DNA from: Monomorium pharaonis | Taxonomy: Eukaryota > Arthropoda > Insecta > Hymenoptera > Formicidae | NCBI RefSeq assembly: GCF_013373865.1 | Contig: NC_050473.1 | Location: 3,707,455 to 3,771,454 of the forward strand | Length of the DNA stretch: 64,000 bases | Reading direction: 5' to 3' | Shown here: in pieces, positions 49,807 through 61,666 of the stretch | Layout: every line of letters starts with the position of its first letter | Position numbering within the stretch: position 1 is the stretch's first letter | Notes under the pieces: model-generated | Told to the model about the DNA's origin: nothing | Databases searched by the model: none | The model's input: the letters and a program-made list of their open reading frames with translations, nothing else | Translations under genes and position numbers: made by a program

Positions 49807-50278
49807 TGAGTATTTTAGTATAATATATTTACTAGTCAACGATGATTGTCTGCTAAATTTAAACTGACTGCTGCGGGTCTTTCAGAGCTTCAGGTAAAGA
49901 TAAGCTTAACATAAAATAAAATCGTCACCGTCACTCAATATTGGTATCAAGGGTAGGTACTGTACGTTTTGTACGGTAAAGGGTAAAGAGTTGCCACGCC
50001 TCTTCTCAAGTTTTTCACCAATCCGAGGGATAGGCATGTCTCGTTACGTCAACCGACTGTGGGCAGGTGCCGCATAGGGTTGGAAGGTAATAGCCGGCAA
50101 TGCAAGAAGGGGTTAAACAAATCAGAGCGCTTCGATTGGTCGTGCGCGGCAAACGGGAAGTCTCGAAAAGGTTCAAGGAGATTTAATGAGTTGAGCCGCC
50201 ATTTTAAACCCTTTATTCTTTCTCGCACTATCGAAGCGCTCAACAACAGTCTCGCCAGCTTTAATTCTGTTCTCCTTT

Positions 50279-50317
<39 letters not shown>

Positions 50318-51819
50318 CTCGTGCAACTGAAGTCAAGCAATTTATATCGCTCGTAAAAAAAAAATGTTAGCCTAACGGTATTAGAGATACGTGCTTAATC
50401 CCGGGCGTATATGCGCCCTCTTATCTTCCGCGGCTCCGCCTAGAAATCCCGCTACATCCCGCGCACCTTAATTCCGCGGACGCTCCATCTCTCTCCGCGA
50501 GAAAAAAAGCAACGTAATAAAGGACCCTTGAAATCCACCGGCCGGCGGAATCAAACGAAGGAAAAAAGCGAAACGCTGCCTGCGAGCACGCGTTGCATAA
50601 ATATTATTAAGTTTGACCGACGAAGCATACCTACATCTGCCCGATGAGGGAGAAAGGGGAGGCGAGCGATTTTCGGAATCCACGCGAGCCGATATAAATT
50701 TGACGGTCGCCCGGATGGTCCTTTGTACGATACTTTTTTTTCTTCTCCTGCCTACCCGCTTGCCCGCGCGCGCGCGGCACGAACTGAGACGCGTGCTGAA
50801 GACTCCTTGTTATTCTCCCGTCGGAGAAACGTCTTAAGGAGTTTTTAATACTGCGCGAAAAAACGATCCCGGTAATACGAAAGTTACGATTTTCGATTAA
50901 AGAGCGGACTAATCGTTTCAAACTGTGCTATTGATAAAGAAAGCGCATGGGACAGATGCATAGACAGATGTAGAAGTTTTACTTGTAATAAAAAAATATA
51001 ATTAACTCTTATCCAAGCAGGCGGGATCCGCTGTAGTTAGAAATAGCTTTTTGTGTATTAAATAAAACTTATAATTTTATTAAAATTTGTGAAATTTAAA
51101 TAGATTAAAATAAACAAAAGCCTTAAATTTCAAAAATGTTAAGGAGTTATAGAATTTTAGGAAATCAATGTTTTTCAACATTATGTAAAACTTGTTTAAA
51201 AAGATAGACATATATAATGTACTTTTTTTTAACAAAGATACATATTTTTAAAGTAGAAAACACATTATTTATTTATCTCTTAAAAAAATTTATTTACATA
51301 ATGTTAAAAGATACATTATTTTCTAATTCACTAAGAATCTTTTAAAACTATAGGTTTTATTTAATATATAGGAAAGCTATGCTTTAGATCTAACAGAATT
51401 TGCTTGCTTAAATTTAAACTTAGGTTAAAAAAATGCTTAATTACAGATATTTGAACAAATCGAACAATTAATATGAAATTAATATAAAAGATTTGTCAGA
51501 ACGTCATTTTTCTGTGGATATATATTTTGCACGGGCTTTAAATAATGTTGTATATGACACGAAAATACACACGCATTAGCTGACTATTACGCAAAATTAT
51601 GCCAAGCCGAAGAACGCATGCGACGGCACGAAAGATCTACAAATCGGAGATTTGGGGCGCGTGGGCGAATCTAAATCCGACAATGGCGCGCTTATGCCTA
51701 ACACCTGCTTAGGTGAGAATCAGGAGACAAATATTAACATCTATATTTCAGCGAGCCAGACGCGCTGACGAAAAAAAGACGCTCTTGTTCGAAAAGTACA
51801 ACTCCAAAATCATGTTTGC
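49807..51819. other. Non-coding; GC-balanced 49900-50960, then AT-rich
   Basis: The GC-balanced block carries (CT)n at about 50281-50313 and a GC-alternating run near 50765-50777. Overlapping frames reach 103 codons and no domain is recognised. 50960-51819 is mostly AT-rich with a mixed stretch at 51590-51800. No gene. Confidence 0.5.
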
Positions 51820-52040
51820 TGCACAGAAAAAAATTACTTTTTATTAAATCAACTATGATTTTCTCATGTGTAAGAATATAAAATTTCCTTTAAAGAATAT
51901 AGTAAACAAATATAACTTGCTTATATAAAGAAATTTGGTACAATTTTAATAAGAAAAACATATTCTTTATTTAATAATAATTTTTATACTTTGAAAGAAA
52001 AAATATTAGATAGAAAACACCAATGTTTTCAAATCATGAG
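51820..52040 (-). mobile_element. AT-rich repeat family A-related fragment, inverted
   Basis: Starts GCACAGAAAAAAATTAC. Read on the minus strand it has AAATTTCTTTATATAAGCAAG followed by TTTGTTTA, resembling the right half of family A (compare ATTTCTTTATATAAGTTGAG at 59823). Partial and decayed. Confidence 0.4.
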
Positions 52041-54003
52041 GTACAATTTCTTAATACTATTATTATAAAACAATTACAATATATAATTTTTATGTGATAT
52101 AATATTGAAATGAAATTATAATATTTTGCTAAAATTTAAAATTATCAAATGCAAGATTATCAAACGTATGTGATATAAATTATGTAATAATTTATATATA
52201 CATATATATAACATCTTGGAATAAAATCCTAAAATTCTAACTTTAATGAAACATATCTCTAAAATTTTATAAGATTCTTAAAAAAATAAGAAAAATCTAA
52301 AAGCTGAGGTACAAAAATCATCTCTTTTTAAAAAAATGTCTTATAAAATATTAACGTGACACAATATAATTTTGCATATATTATATTTTTGACATCATAT
52401 AATCATTAAAATTTAACTATATTGATTGAAATCAACGTAAAAGAACATTATTACAGATTACGTCATTACAAAAACAAGCTCTCATATAAAATTACATACA
52501 AATGTAATTAAGTGTAAGAAAGTTTGATAAAAGTTTACAATTCTGTTCGGTCTTCGAGAGGTAAGACAACAACCAAATTTGAATTCACGAGGCTATATCT
52601 CGCGCGTGTTCCAAAGGAATCATATACACTCTCTTCTTTCGCTTATTTCTCTTTGCGGCATCTTTTCCTACATTCGACGCAGAAACGGACAAGCGTCTCG
52701 AGATGGAGAAAACGTGCATCGACACGATCCATACGGCCCACTTGACTCTTTTGGTCCTCCTCTCTTCCGCTTTCCCGAGCGAGCAGGACCGCGTTCTCGG
52801 TGCGTTTGAAGTCGGTTGTGTGTCGCCAGCGGTCTCTCCCTCGTAGCAACAAACTGTCCTGATTGAAGCGGCGTCGCCGAAACGTCGCCAAATTGATACC
52901 GAGAAAAGAGAGAAGAAAAATACGTGGTAACCGACTGGCCCGACGGTACATCCACGGCCCTCGGGTTTCTGTTTCCGGGTGCACGAGCGCAATAAAATGA
53001 TCCATCGCCGGGAGGAGGAGAGAACGAGAAACGACGACGCCGTGATCCCGGAGGAGAAAAGAGGCAGAGGAGGAGGAGGAGAAAGAGGGTAAAAAGCGGC
53101 AGCCTGTTGCTGCTCGCGTGGAGCTGCCGTTTGCGTGTACATGTGAATACACCTACACCCAGGACGAGGACATACCATGTGTGTGCAAGAATGTGTGTTG
53201 GGACTCTTCAAAGGAGGAGGATGAGTCGGCGCGAGTCGAACACACGAAGGGAGGAACTGGCACCGTGTAGCTGCCTGAGGAATCCTCTCGCTCTTTATCT
53301 GCGGCTTTGTATCTCCAACGGCGTTATCAGTCTCATTGTCGCGTAACACACTTTCCACTTGTCCTACACCGCGTTCCTCTGCAGGTTATAGGACTCGAAA
53401 AATGTTAATAGGTGCGGACGACAAACAGGCGGCGTGACAGTACGCGTGACTGTGAGCTCAAAAAAGCATTCCTCTCCAAATTTCTATCTCGCCTTGATAA
53501 AAACGAGTGCCTTGAACATCGTTGCCAATCGCGAATAATTAACGCGGAGAGCGAGTCTCCTGCACATTGTTATGCAGTTGGCAACCGGACCTGGATTGCC
53601 TCCGCGAATGTGAGGGAGATGCTAGCCGAGGCCACGAGAGATCTGGCGCAAATTCTTTCGGGGGACCATTTGTCAGTGTCCATTAGTACGGGACACTGGC
53701 AGCGGGACGTTTAGTGCGACACAATGTTAAAGAGTTGTGTATTTGCGAAGTTAAATGAACCTTGCGCCGTGGGCGACGATTGTGCAGCTGCGACGGAGTG
53801 GTTCTACCTCTCGCTGTCGCGACAAGAGCTGGCACAAGGGACCCTCTTGAGGTGTGCCCATGCGAGAAAACTGCGAAGAGAACGATACGCGCGATGCTCG
53901 CAGCCTGCGGAAGAAACCACCTTGGATGACGAGGCGTGCGTGCGTGTGCGTGTGTGTGTGTGCTGCGCTCCTCTCTTTCGATGTATAAATAAAAGTAACT
54001 CCC

Positions 54004-54006
<3 letters not shown>
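52041..54006. other. Non-coding; AT-rich to 52530, then GC-balanced block
   Basis: The 52530-54350 block has the longest open frame of the window (257 codons, minus, 52585-53358), but all six phases are partly open here, its residues are Arg/Ser/Pro/Thr-rich, and no domain or family is recognisable. GA-rich and (GAG)n-like purine runs (53010-53100) explain much of the openness. It could be untranslated exon sequence; nothing proves it. Confidence 0.4.

Positions 54007-54047
<41 letters not shown>
54007..54047. repeat. (CT)n microsatellite
   Basis: About 20 CT dinucleotides, preceded at 53940-53962 by a short (GT)n run. The Ser-Leu and Arg-Glu frames here are translated repeat. Confidence 0.97.
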
Positions 54048-54048
<1 letters not shown>

Positions 54049-55657
54049 TCCGTCGCGCATGAGTTAACCCGCGTACTCCTGTCTCCTAATGTCCTGCGGA
54101 GAAGGCGAAAAGATGTGCCCAGAAGAGATCGCCCAGGAGACACGTGCATGTATACCTTATCCCATTCTCGGATATTTCAACGAACTTAAACCGTTCTTAT
54201 GAGAGCGCGCCCATTGTGTATAAACGCACTCGGCAGAAAGTCGAGAGGTTCTCTAATAGGAACAGAAAATAAACAGGAACGACGCATAAACGCTATCAAG
54301 TCGTAGTACCTTGTCGATTTCTAAATTCTTGACTCTGGTATAATAGCGCGAAAATTTTTTACTGTTGTATTCGATCTTATTAGTAGAAGAATAGTTTTAA
54401 GGAAATAAGCACTGATAATTTTAGCCATTATTGGATATCAGTTATCTCATTCTTATTTTCAAAATTGAGTTATTAAATAAGCTGTACAGGAATTAAAGAT
54501 TAACGAGAGAAATAGGGAATGAGTGATATATGTATAGGAAATATACCAATATCAAGTTAATTTCGTAATAGAATTAATAGTGTGGCTCAATAATTTGATA
54601 AAACAATTTTATAACATCTTGTAATTTCTCTATTTACATCTTTATTTATACACAAATCTTTTTTATTATCATTACGCTAACAAAAAGAGTTGTTAATTTG
54701 ACAAAATTTCTTCAGTCTTCAAGTATTTATACATTTAACTTAAATACATTCATAAATATTTGAACTGAAGAAATTAAATCACGTTAATAAACGTTTTAAT
54801 GTACAAGTGTACAAGCATCCTCAACATTTGCTGGAAGAAGACAAAAAATTCATTCGCGCAATAATAAAATGTTTTGAGAATCTATTTCCAATACAAAATA
54901 TAAAATGTCCTTTCTATTCTTTTACCTCTTGTTACAATTTATGTGTTAAAAATGTTTTAAGACTCGCAAGAGGCCCGTCAGTTCCGAAATTATGAATAAA
55001 GTCGGGATAGCATGGCCACCCTGGTCGACGAGTCACGTCGCGCCTTTCTAAAATCCAAATCGGCGAAAAACTTAATCGACCATACGGAGTTTCGCCCGCG
55101 GCGACTAGCATTTTCCCGATGGATCTGCGACAATGTGAGTCGTCTGTGGCGGGCACAATGGTATGGGATTCGGAGATGGGAGACGTAGCAGAAAGAGAGA
55201 ACTGATTGTGAAATATAGGAAGACGGACCACACAAGTGAGTCGCATGCTTCGGGCGAGGCCATATATCGTAACGAGACACCGATCGATTAAGTTGTACGA
55301 TCTACAATGAAGCAATTACAGTTCGTGCGGATGCCAAATCGCGTGAGCCCTTCGAGATATGTTATTAATCTGGCAAGGGCGCGGACGTTGCAAGAGCAGG
55401 TGTGCCCTATGCGTTAGGTGCATAAATTTACTATCCACTATACGTTACGATCCTTAATTTGTAGTGTCGTAGGCGGACATATTGGTAGAATTCAGAAAAA
55501 GAGGCACGCATACCGCCTTAAACTTTCAACCGTCGAACAACATAGGACATCAAAATCAATCAACAATAATTGAGTATTTAAGAAAAATATTAAAATAATG
55601 AGATTTTAAAATTGAGTTATTATTAGTGAATTTAAGACTTTGTAGTGAATAACTAAA
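54048..55657. other. Non-coding; AT-rich 54350-54960, GC-balanced 54960-55540
   Basis: Short frames only (up to 127 codons, minus, 54932-55315), unassigned and without splice context. Nothing else seen. Confidence 0.5.
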
Positions 55658-55993
55658 CCGTAGTAGCACAAAACATTGGCGCAATATTGGGAAGTAATGT
55701 AAAGACAATATAATTTAATAATATAAAATACTTAATTTAAAATATTGGTTCAATATTATAAAGTAAAAGCTTCACGTTATTTAGCCAATTTGTTTAAGCA
55801 TCAACATTGGTTCCACATTAGGCCAATGTTGAACCAATCATTTTTTCATATTGAATGTTATATAATTGCATTCTAATTTGGAACCAATATTATATGAACA
55901 TATTGATGTTAAGAAAACACTGGCCAATAGAAAACACCTTCAATGTTTAGTCAATATTAGCCAATGTACTGCCAATGTATTGTGCTACTAGGG
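55658..55993. mobile_element. ~335-bp MITE with TAGTAGCACAA ends and CCAAT-rich interior
   Basis: Left end CCGTAGTAGCACAAAACATTGGC and right end (complement) CCCTAGTAGCACAATAC, continuing ATTGGC, are inverted repeats of about 23 bp. The interior repeats CCAAT/ATTGG in both orientations more than ten times (for example GGCCAATGTTGAACCAAT near 55821-55838), forming many short inverted repeats. Non-coding. Target duplication unclear. Confidence 0.8.
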
Positions 55994-58985
55994 AAGTTTT
56001 TTAAAAATTTTAATGCTACCTTTGATCTCTTTGTAGCTGTCCTCATTTTATGGAGGAATTATGAACCAATCAAATCACTCGGCTATGCAACTACAATGAA
56101 TGACACATACTATTTATTTTCTGTACATCCTGGTTCTCACCATTGGAGTATTTAAGAAAATTTCGCGAATTCTTTTGAAAATGATTTGAAACAGAGAGTA
56201 TCGAAATATCCGGGACATATTTAAATTTATAATTAATGATAAGAAGATTGTGAATGTTTAATACATGCGCATCAATTACAAAGTCTGACACTCATTTGTT
56301 ACATTATCCTATTTATTGATTACGCCAAGAGTTAATTTATTCATTTATTTCGAATAATTCAATTTCTTATTTGTTTATTGACTGGCGTGCTTAGAGGCTT
56401 CTTGCGTTAAGTGACAAATCGTCTCCTGCGAGCAAAAAGTGCCGGGTACACTCGAGAAGCGAGCCGAATGTCGGAAGAGAGAAAAATGAGACGAAAGGAG
56501 AATCTCGGCGCGAAACGTTCGATTCTCGGAGTTTTTATGGCCGCCGAGGCAGCAGATGCTGACGGATAGCCGCCGAAGTTAAAGTAAAAGCTCTCTCGTT
56601 TATTTCTCGTTCATTGAGAGAAAGGAAGAGAAAAGGAGAGAGAGAGAGAGAGAGAGAAAGAGCATATATTTTTCGAGAGGCCGCACGTCACTGTCAACAA
56701 GCGTCTCGCTGAAACGACGATCGAGTCGACAATCTCGTCGACAATCAACGCGCGCCGTGGCCGTCGACCGGAAAAAAGGGAGCGATTTTGAATACGGGCC
56801 GCGAATAAGGGCGAGAGCAACCCTCGCGCCTCGCCATCGCTCCGCGTTCAGAAACGAGTTCGCTCGGAGTGACCTCTTCATGACCCGATAGTGGCGTGCG
56901 CGTAGAAGAAGTCGAAATCGATGTCCGTTGCAAAAAAAGAGGGCGAAAAGGAGGGTGACACTCGTAGCCCGAGGTAACACGCATTGACTTTAAGCTGATT
57001 GACGCGCGAATGCAATCCGGCATCCTGTCGGCTGTGCTACAAGCATGTGGATGCAAACGAGATGCACGAGACAGGCCGAAGAAAGAGGGTGCGACCGAAA
57101 GTAAAGGAATACAAAAGTAACCAGTGGATCTTTGTGGAACAGAATTTTACGTTAAGAAACAGACAAAATATATTTATTATATGCAAAAAGAAGTGCAAAA
57201 CTGAACATTAACTGAAGATATATTACCAGTAACTGACTATCGTATACTATAGTAGATAGTCACTGATTATCAAACTGGATGTCAATTTAGGAGCATTACC
57301 TCTTACTGATTTCGTATTCAGTCACTGATAAAACTTCAAGTATTTAAATTAAGTTAAATACATAAATGCTTTAACGAAAGAAATTTAATCAAATTAAAAA
57401 AATTAGTCAAATTAGCAACAATTTTTTGCTCAATGTAAATATTTTAAACTAATATTGATTTTGAAATTGAATTTAAACATGAATTTAAAATTTAAATCGT
57501 TGATATTATCCCCAAATTTAACAAGCTTATAAATACAACTTGCAACACATTCTTGGAATATCTTTAGACTGTTTAACTTAAACCTAAACTGACGTTTTTA
57601 TTATTTTTTCATGCTATCGACATCATCTATAAAATTACCTTATGGAAGTGATTTGTGCACATAATAAGCAAACATAAATATTGTGCACTTTATGCCGCCT
57701 TAGTCAAATATTTAAATGATAATGGAACAATATTACAACAGATAATGCTTATGTATCAATTTGTCACTCGGTTATCTATATAGAATTCATCTATATTCGA
57801 AGAATGCCGTTAAACTGTAAAATTCTCAATGATAAATCTCATATTTAATGGAATACCCCGTGTTTGCCTTGGCTAACGCTGACCACAAGCCTAAGCGAAT
57901 TTTTATTTTCCCGACAGAGATCACACCATTTTATCGGAAATAGCGTCACGCCGCAAATCGTCGCGGACAAATTGCTGGCGACGAATAAAGCGATCCTCGT
58001 CTCTCCCTCTCTCCTCTTTGCGCAAAACCCCTCCCCTCGCTCTTCCCCCTTTGTCGGACCCTTCGGAAATGTTGGTCAAACCTGCTCCGCATTCGTTTTA
58101 GGGGAGGGAGATTGCGCGTAACGGGGGTGGCGGCGAACGGGGCGCGGTGATGAGCGCGGATTCGAAGAGGCAACCCCTGCTCGCGCCGCACACACATCCC
58201 AGACCCGCGCCAACCCAGCCTCGAATTACTCACCGGTCTTTCCCCTTTACCCATTGCCGTTTTACCCGAAAATCCAAAAACGAGGGGATTTGCTCGTGTG
58301 TGCAAAAGCAGAGCCAAATGCGTGGGGTCGATCGCTCTCCCTCCCCCATCTCTCTCTCTCTCTCTCTCTCTCGCTCTCTCTCTTGCTTCTACGTGATACT
58401 TTCATCCACCTCAGAATTCAACCCCGCTCGAAACCGAATTTTTCCCCAACAAAGCCCCTTCTCTCCGGTAACTTATTTCACGATAGAAATTCACTCTCGA
58501 CAATCACTCTCACCCGTTATAATAGCGGTCTGTTAAATAGTGGTCAAATATTACTCAATTCCGCGATCGCATCGACTTCCGGTGATATGGCTTCGTGTAC
58601 CTAATAATATGTACATTTCAGATAACTTGTAAACGAGGACTATGAATTTTTCATTATATAAATAAATAGAAATAAATCTTTGATGATATGGGTTAATACT
58701 TAAATGCGAATAAATTTATTTTTATTCTTTTTAATTTAGTCAATTATATATTTGTTTCATTTTAATTCTGAATTTTCCATGATAAAAGTTAACTTCACTA
58801 TTTTAACTTTACACTTTGACTATTTGGTTAGACGATTAACTTGATCATTTCAGAAGAAATTTTTTATTTTTGTAATTTTCTGGTTATCTACATATTGAAA
58901 ATAAAAGATTAAAACAGTATAATAATATTAATTACATTTATGTTATAATAATATTAATTATTATTATATAGAAAAACAGTGTCAA
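55994..58985. other. Non-coding; GC-balanced 56390-57130 and 57850-58620
   Basis: Simple repeats: (GA)n 56635-56659 and (CT)n 58348-58382. At 57220-57262 an imperfect inverted repeat around CTATCGTATACTATAGTAGATAG is followed by repeated CACTGAT motifs. Frames up to 129 codons are low-complexity. AT-rich between the blocks. No gene. Confidence 0.5.
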
Positions 58986-59940
58986 TTATTAGTTTCAAAT
59001 TAAAACTAATACATGTACTCTATTTAACAATCATTATTTTATACATCAACAAAAGACTATATTTATATCTTATCTTGTTTATATACAGAGTTTTCAGAAA
59101 TGAAAATCATCCGCGGGAAGTGATTTGGAATTCAAAAACAAGAAAAAAATTACTATAAATATAGATCCGAAAATATATAATAAATATTGTTTTCGAGAAT
59201 TATTGCCATTTTTATATTAAAATTTAAAATTGTTTTACTTTTAAATCTTTTTGTCAAAATTGAAAGTAAAAACAATTTTTCAGAGTTTTATAAATATGCC
59301 TTGAAATACTATAGATAACTAAATGGGCTGTATCCTCCACATGTTGCATTCTGGGTAATACTAAAAGCAGCCTGTAATTTTTATTTTACGTTAATTATCT
59401 TACAAAACTCATAAAACTATTTCTCCTTTAAATTTTAACAAAAAATATCGAAAAGCAATGTTTATGTTCATATGCTTTTTTCTTATTTTTGGATTCCCAG
59501 TCATTTTCCGATTGGATTCCCGATTAACTTCCACTTTCGATTTACTTGGTATAATTTAATTTTCTTTAAAAAATGCAAAAATTTTTAATTTTAATAAAGT
59601 ATTATAATTTTATTTTAATATTATAATAATATTATGATAGTCATCTAAAAGAGCATAATATAATTGTTTTGATAATAATAGTATTAATAAATTCTAATTC
59701 TATGTGTTCTAATTTAAAGATATTAATATTTTTTCCTTTCAACTTGTATAAAAAATAGTACTAAATAACAAATACTTGGTATTAATATTTGATAATAATT
59801 GGCGAATTCTTGATAAAACAGAATTTCTTTATATAAGTTGAGTCTGTGTTTAATGTTTTACACAATCTCATTTCGATATTCAATATTTGGAAAATAAAGA
59901 TATTTTCGAAACAAGAAATTCTTTTCTATGCAATTATTAA
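58986..59940 (+). mobile_element. AT-rich repeat family A, copy 4, split by an insertion
   Basis: The left part has TTAAAACTAATACATG..CTCTATTTAACAATC (about 59000-59033), the family core. The right part (59540-59940) has AATATAATTGTTTTGATAAT, matching 33300 onward in copy 1, and the tail TATTTTCGAAACAAGAAATTC (about 59893-59913). The halves are separated by the foldback element at 59105-59520. Confidence 0.6.
59105..59520. mobile_element. Foldback element nested in family A copy 4
   Basis: The left arm from about 59118 (AAGTGATTTGGAATTCAAAA, ACAAGAAAAAA, TATTGTTTTCGA, TTAAAATTTAAA) matches the complement of the right arm (AAATGACTGGGAATCCAAAA, ATAAGAAAAAA, CATTGCTTTTCGA, TTAAAATTTAAA) over about 150 bp per arm, around a ~100-bp centre. 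Non-coding. Ends approximate. Confidence 0.62.
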
Positions 59941-60981
59941 TCTCACACACCGCAACCGCGGCAGTTTGCATTAGCAATTGTGCATTATCTTTCGAATAAA
60001 TTTCACTTTTACTTTGTCGTCAAAGCGGACTAAACGAACGGTTGCGTCGTGAACGAAAGATGCCGTCCGTCCTTTCGGCATCCGGTCAGTTTTCCGCTTC
60101 CTTAAATCTCCTCTCGCGAGGGTAGCCGAATCACACGTCAGTTGCAGAGACGGACGTTTTTGTGTTACAGGGAAAAAAATATCGTGCCGGTCTCTCAGGC
60201 CGCCGCGCGCCGTGCCGCCGCTACCGCCACCGCCGATAGGGTGTAAGAGTACGCGGCGCACACGGATAAAAGGGGGTGAAGGACAGCGGAGAATGTAGGG
60301 TGGTTTTTAGGTCCTCCATTCAATTTATCGATGGATTGACAGCTCTGTTAGGCCCTTGTTACGCGGGAGCACGTTGTCGAGCAAAAAAGATGGACCGAAG
60401 GGTGCGGGAAAGAAGTAAGTGGAGAGACAAGGAGGGAGAGAGAAATAGATTTGCAATTTAATCGTGCGCATTTTACGTTGTTAATTATATGTGTTCTCTT
60501 GCAAACGAGAAACGCGTTGCTTCTGCCGATACTAATTAATACAGAAATTATCACCTCGAGTCGCAATCAATCAGCAAACATTTTCAAATAACGACCCGAT
60601 TTGATTTCGTAATAATTAACAAGTTATTAATAAAGAGAGCCGAATTTGATCCGATTCTATCGTCAAAAATAATCGCACGAAATATGGACTGTCCAGTGAT
60701 CATCATTGCTAGGCACACGAAAAGATGTTTGGAGGTCCAAATATATAATATAGGCGTGTACCTTCGGAAAGGCTGCCACTAAGACGCGCTGCGTACAGCG
60801 TTCCTAGTGAGAAAAATATCAGTGCGAGGAAATTAGACCAAGAATCGAATTCCATTTGCTGAACGACTCTTCTAAGTGCTATCCAAGTCCACACTCCGGT
60901 ACTTCTCTCGCTTACCTTTTTTTTATTTGCGAAATAAAATCGGATACTTTTATTTAGTCAAATAAAGCAAATTTTTTAATG
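59941..60981. other. Non-coding; GC-balanced 59950-60600
   Basis: GC-balanced with a short (CCG/CCA)-like run (60214-60236). Short frames under 100 codons, no domain. 60600-60981 is mixed, with nothing recognisable. Confidence 0.5.
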
Positions 60982-61101
60982 CTAGCGCAACTTAGTTTAA
61001 CCGGAGTTTAAATAACTATGTCCAATAGATAAATTTGTTTTATGCAAAACCAATTCTCTTATTGGACAATGTTAATTAAACTCTAGTTAAACTGAGCTGT
61101 A
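60982..61101. mobile_element. 120-bp palindromic MITE
   Basis: The left half (CTAGCGCAACTTAGTTTAAC, then GAGTTTAAATAAC, TGTCCAATA) matches the complement of the right half (CTACAGCTCAGTTTAAC, then GAGTTTAATTAAC, TGTCCAATA) over about 50 bp per arm with a ~20-bp centre. Non-coding and too short for any enzyme. Confidence 0.78.
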
Positions 61102-61625
61102 GAAGTGGATGTTAGTGTTACTATGTCAGACACCCTGTGTATAATGAGCGCATTCTTTGAACGAGATTTTTTAGAATGATTGGCAATGATCGAACTATCA
61201 TTAGACTCGTGAGCTAAACTTTCCATGCGGACGTGATAGGAAAACTAATTTTACCCCAATATTTGATTAGGACAGGAATCGGCCGAACGCACACGTACTC
61301 ACGAAAGTCGCTGTTAATCGGACAGTGACACATCAGCGGTGTGTCGTATTGTCTCCTCCTCTTCCCTTTCCTCTTTATCTCCAAGATCGACTTCGACTCG
61401 GGCCATTGTCCGAGTCCGATCGATCGATCGATCCTTAATACTACGACAAATAATCCTGCGAGCCAGGAGGAGGTGCAGCTTCCCGCGGTCTGTCGGCCGT
61501 ACCGCGGATCGATCGCGTGCCTTATTATTTATTGAATGAGGTGGCTGACCAGTGACGAACGAAAGCTCACTCCCCTTGCGAGCGTCACCCTACCGCGCTC
61601 CAAATCCGTTGCAAAATCCTAAACC

Positions 61626-61666
<41 letters not shown>

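Noticed and set aside
52585..53358. 257-codon open frame on the minus strand
   Set aside because: Several phases are open at once because of purine-rich low-complexity sequence; residues are Arg/Ser/Pro-rich and no domain, start context or splice signal supports a protein.
53724..53970. Cys-containing frame (EPCAVGDDC) suggesting an EB/EGF-like module
   Set aside because: Only the first two Cys fit the spacing, what follows is a translated GT/CT repeat, and no good donor or acceptor site brackets it.
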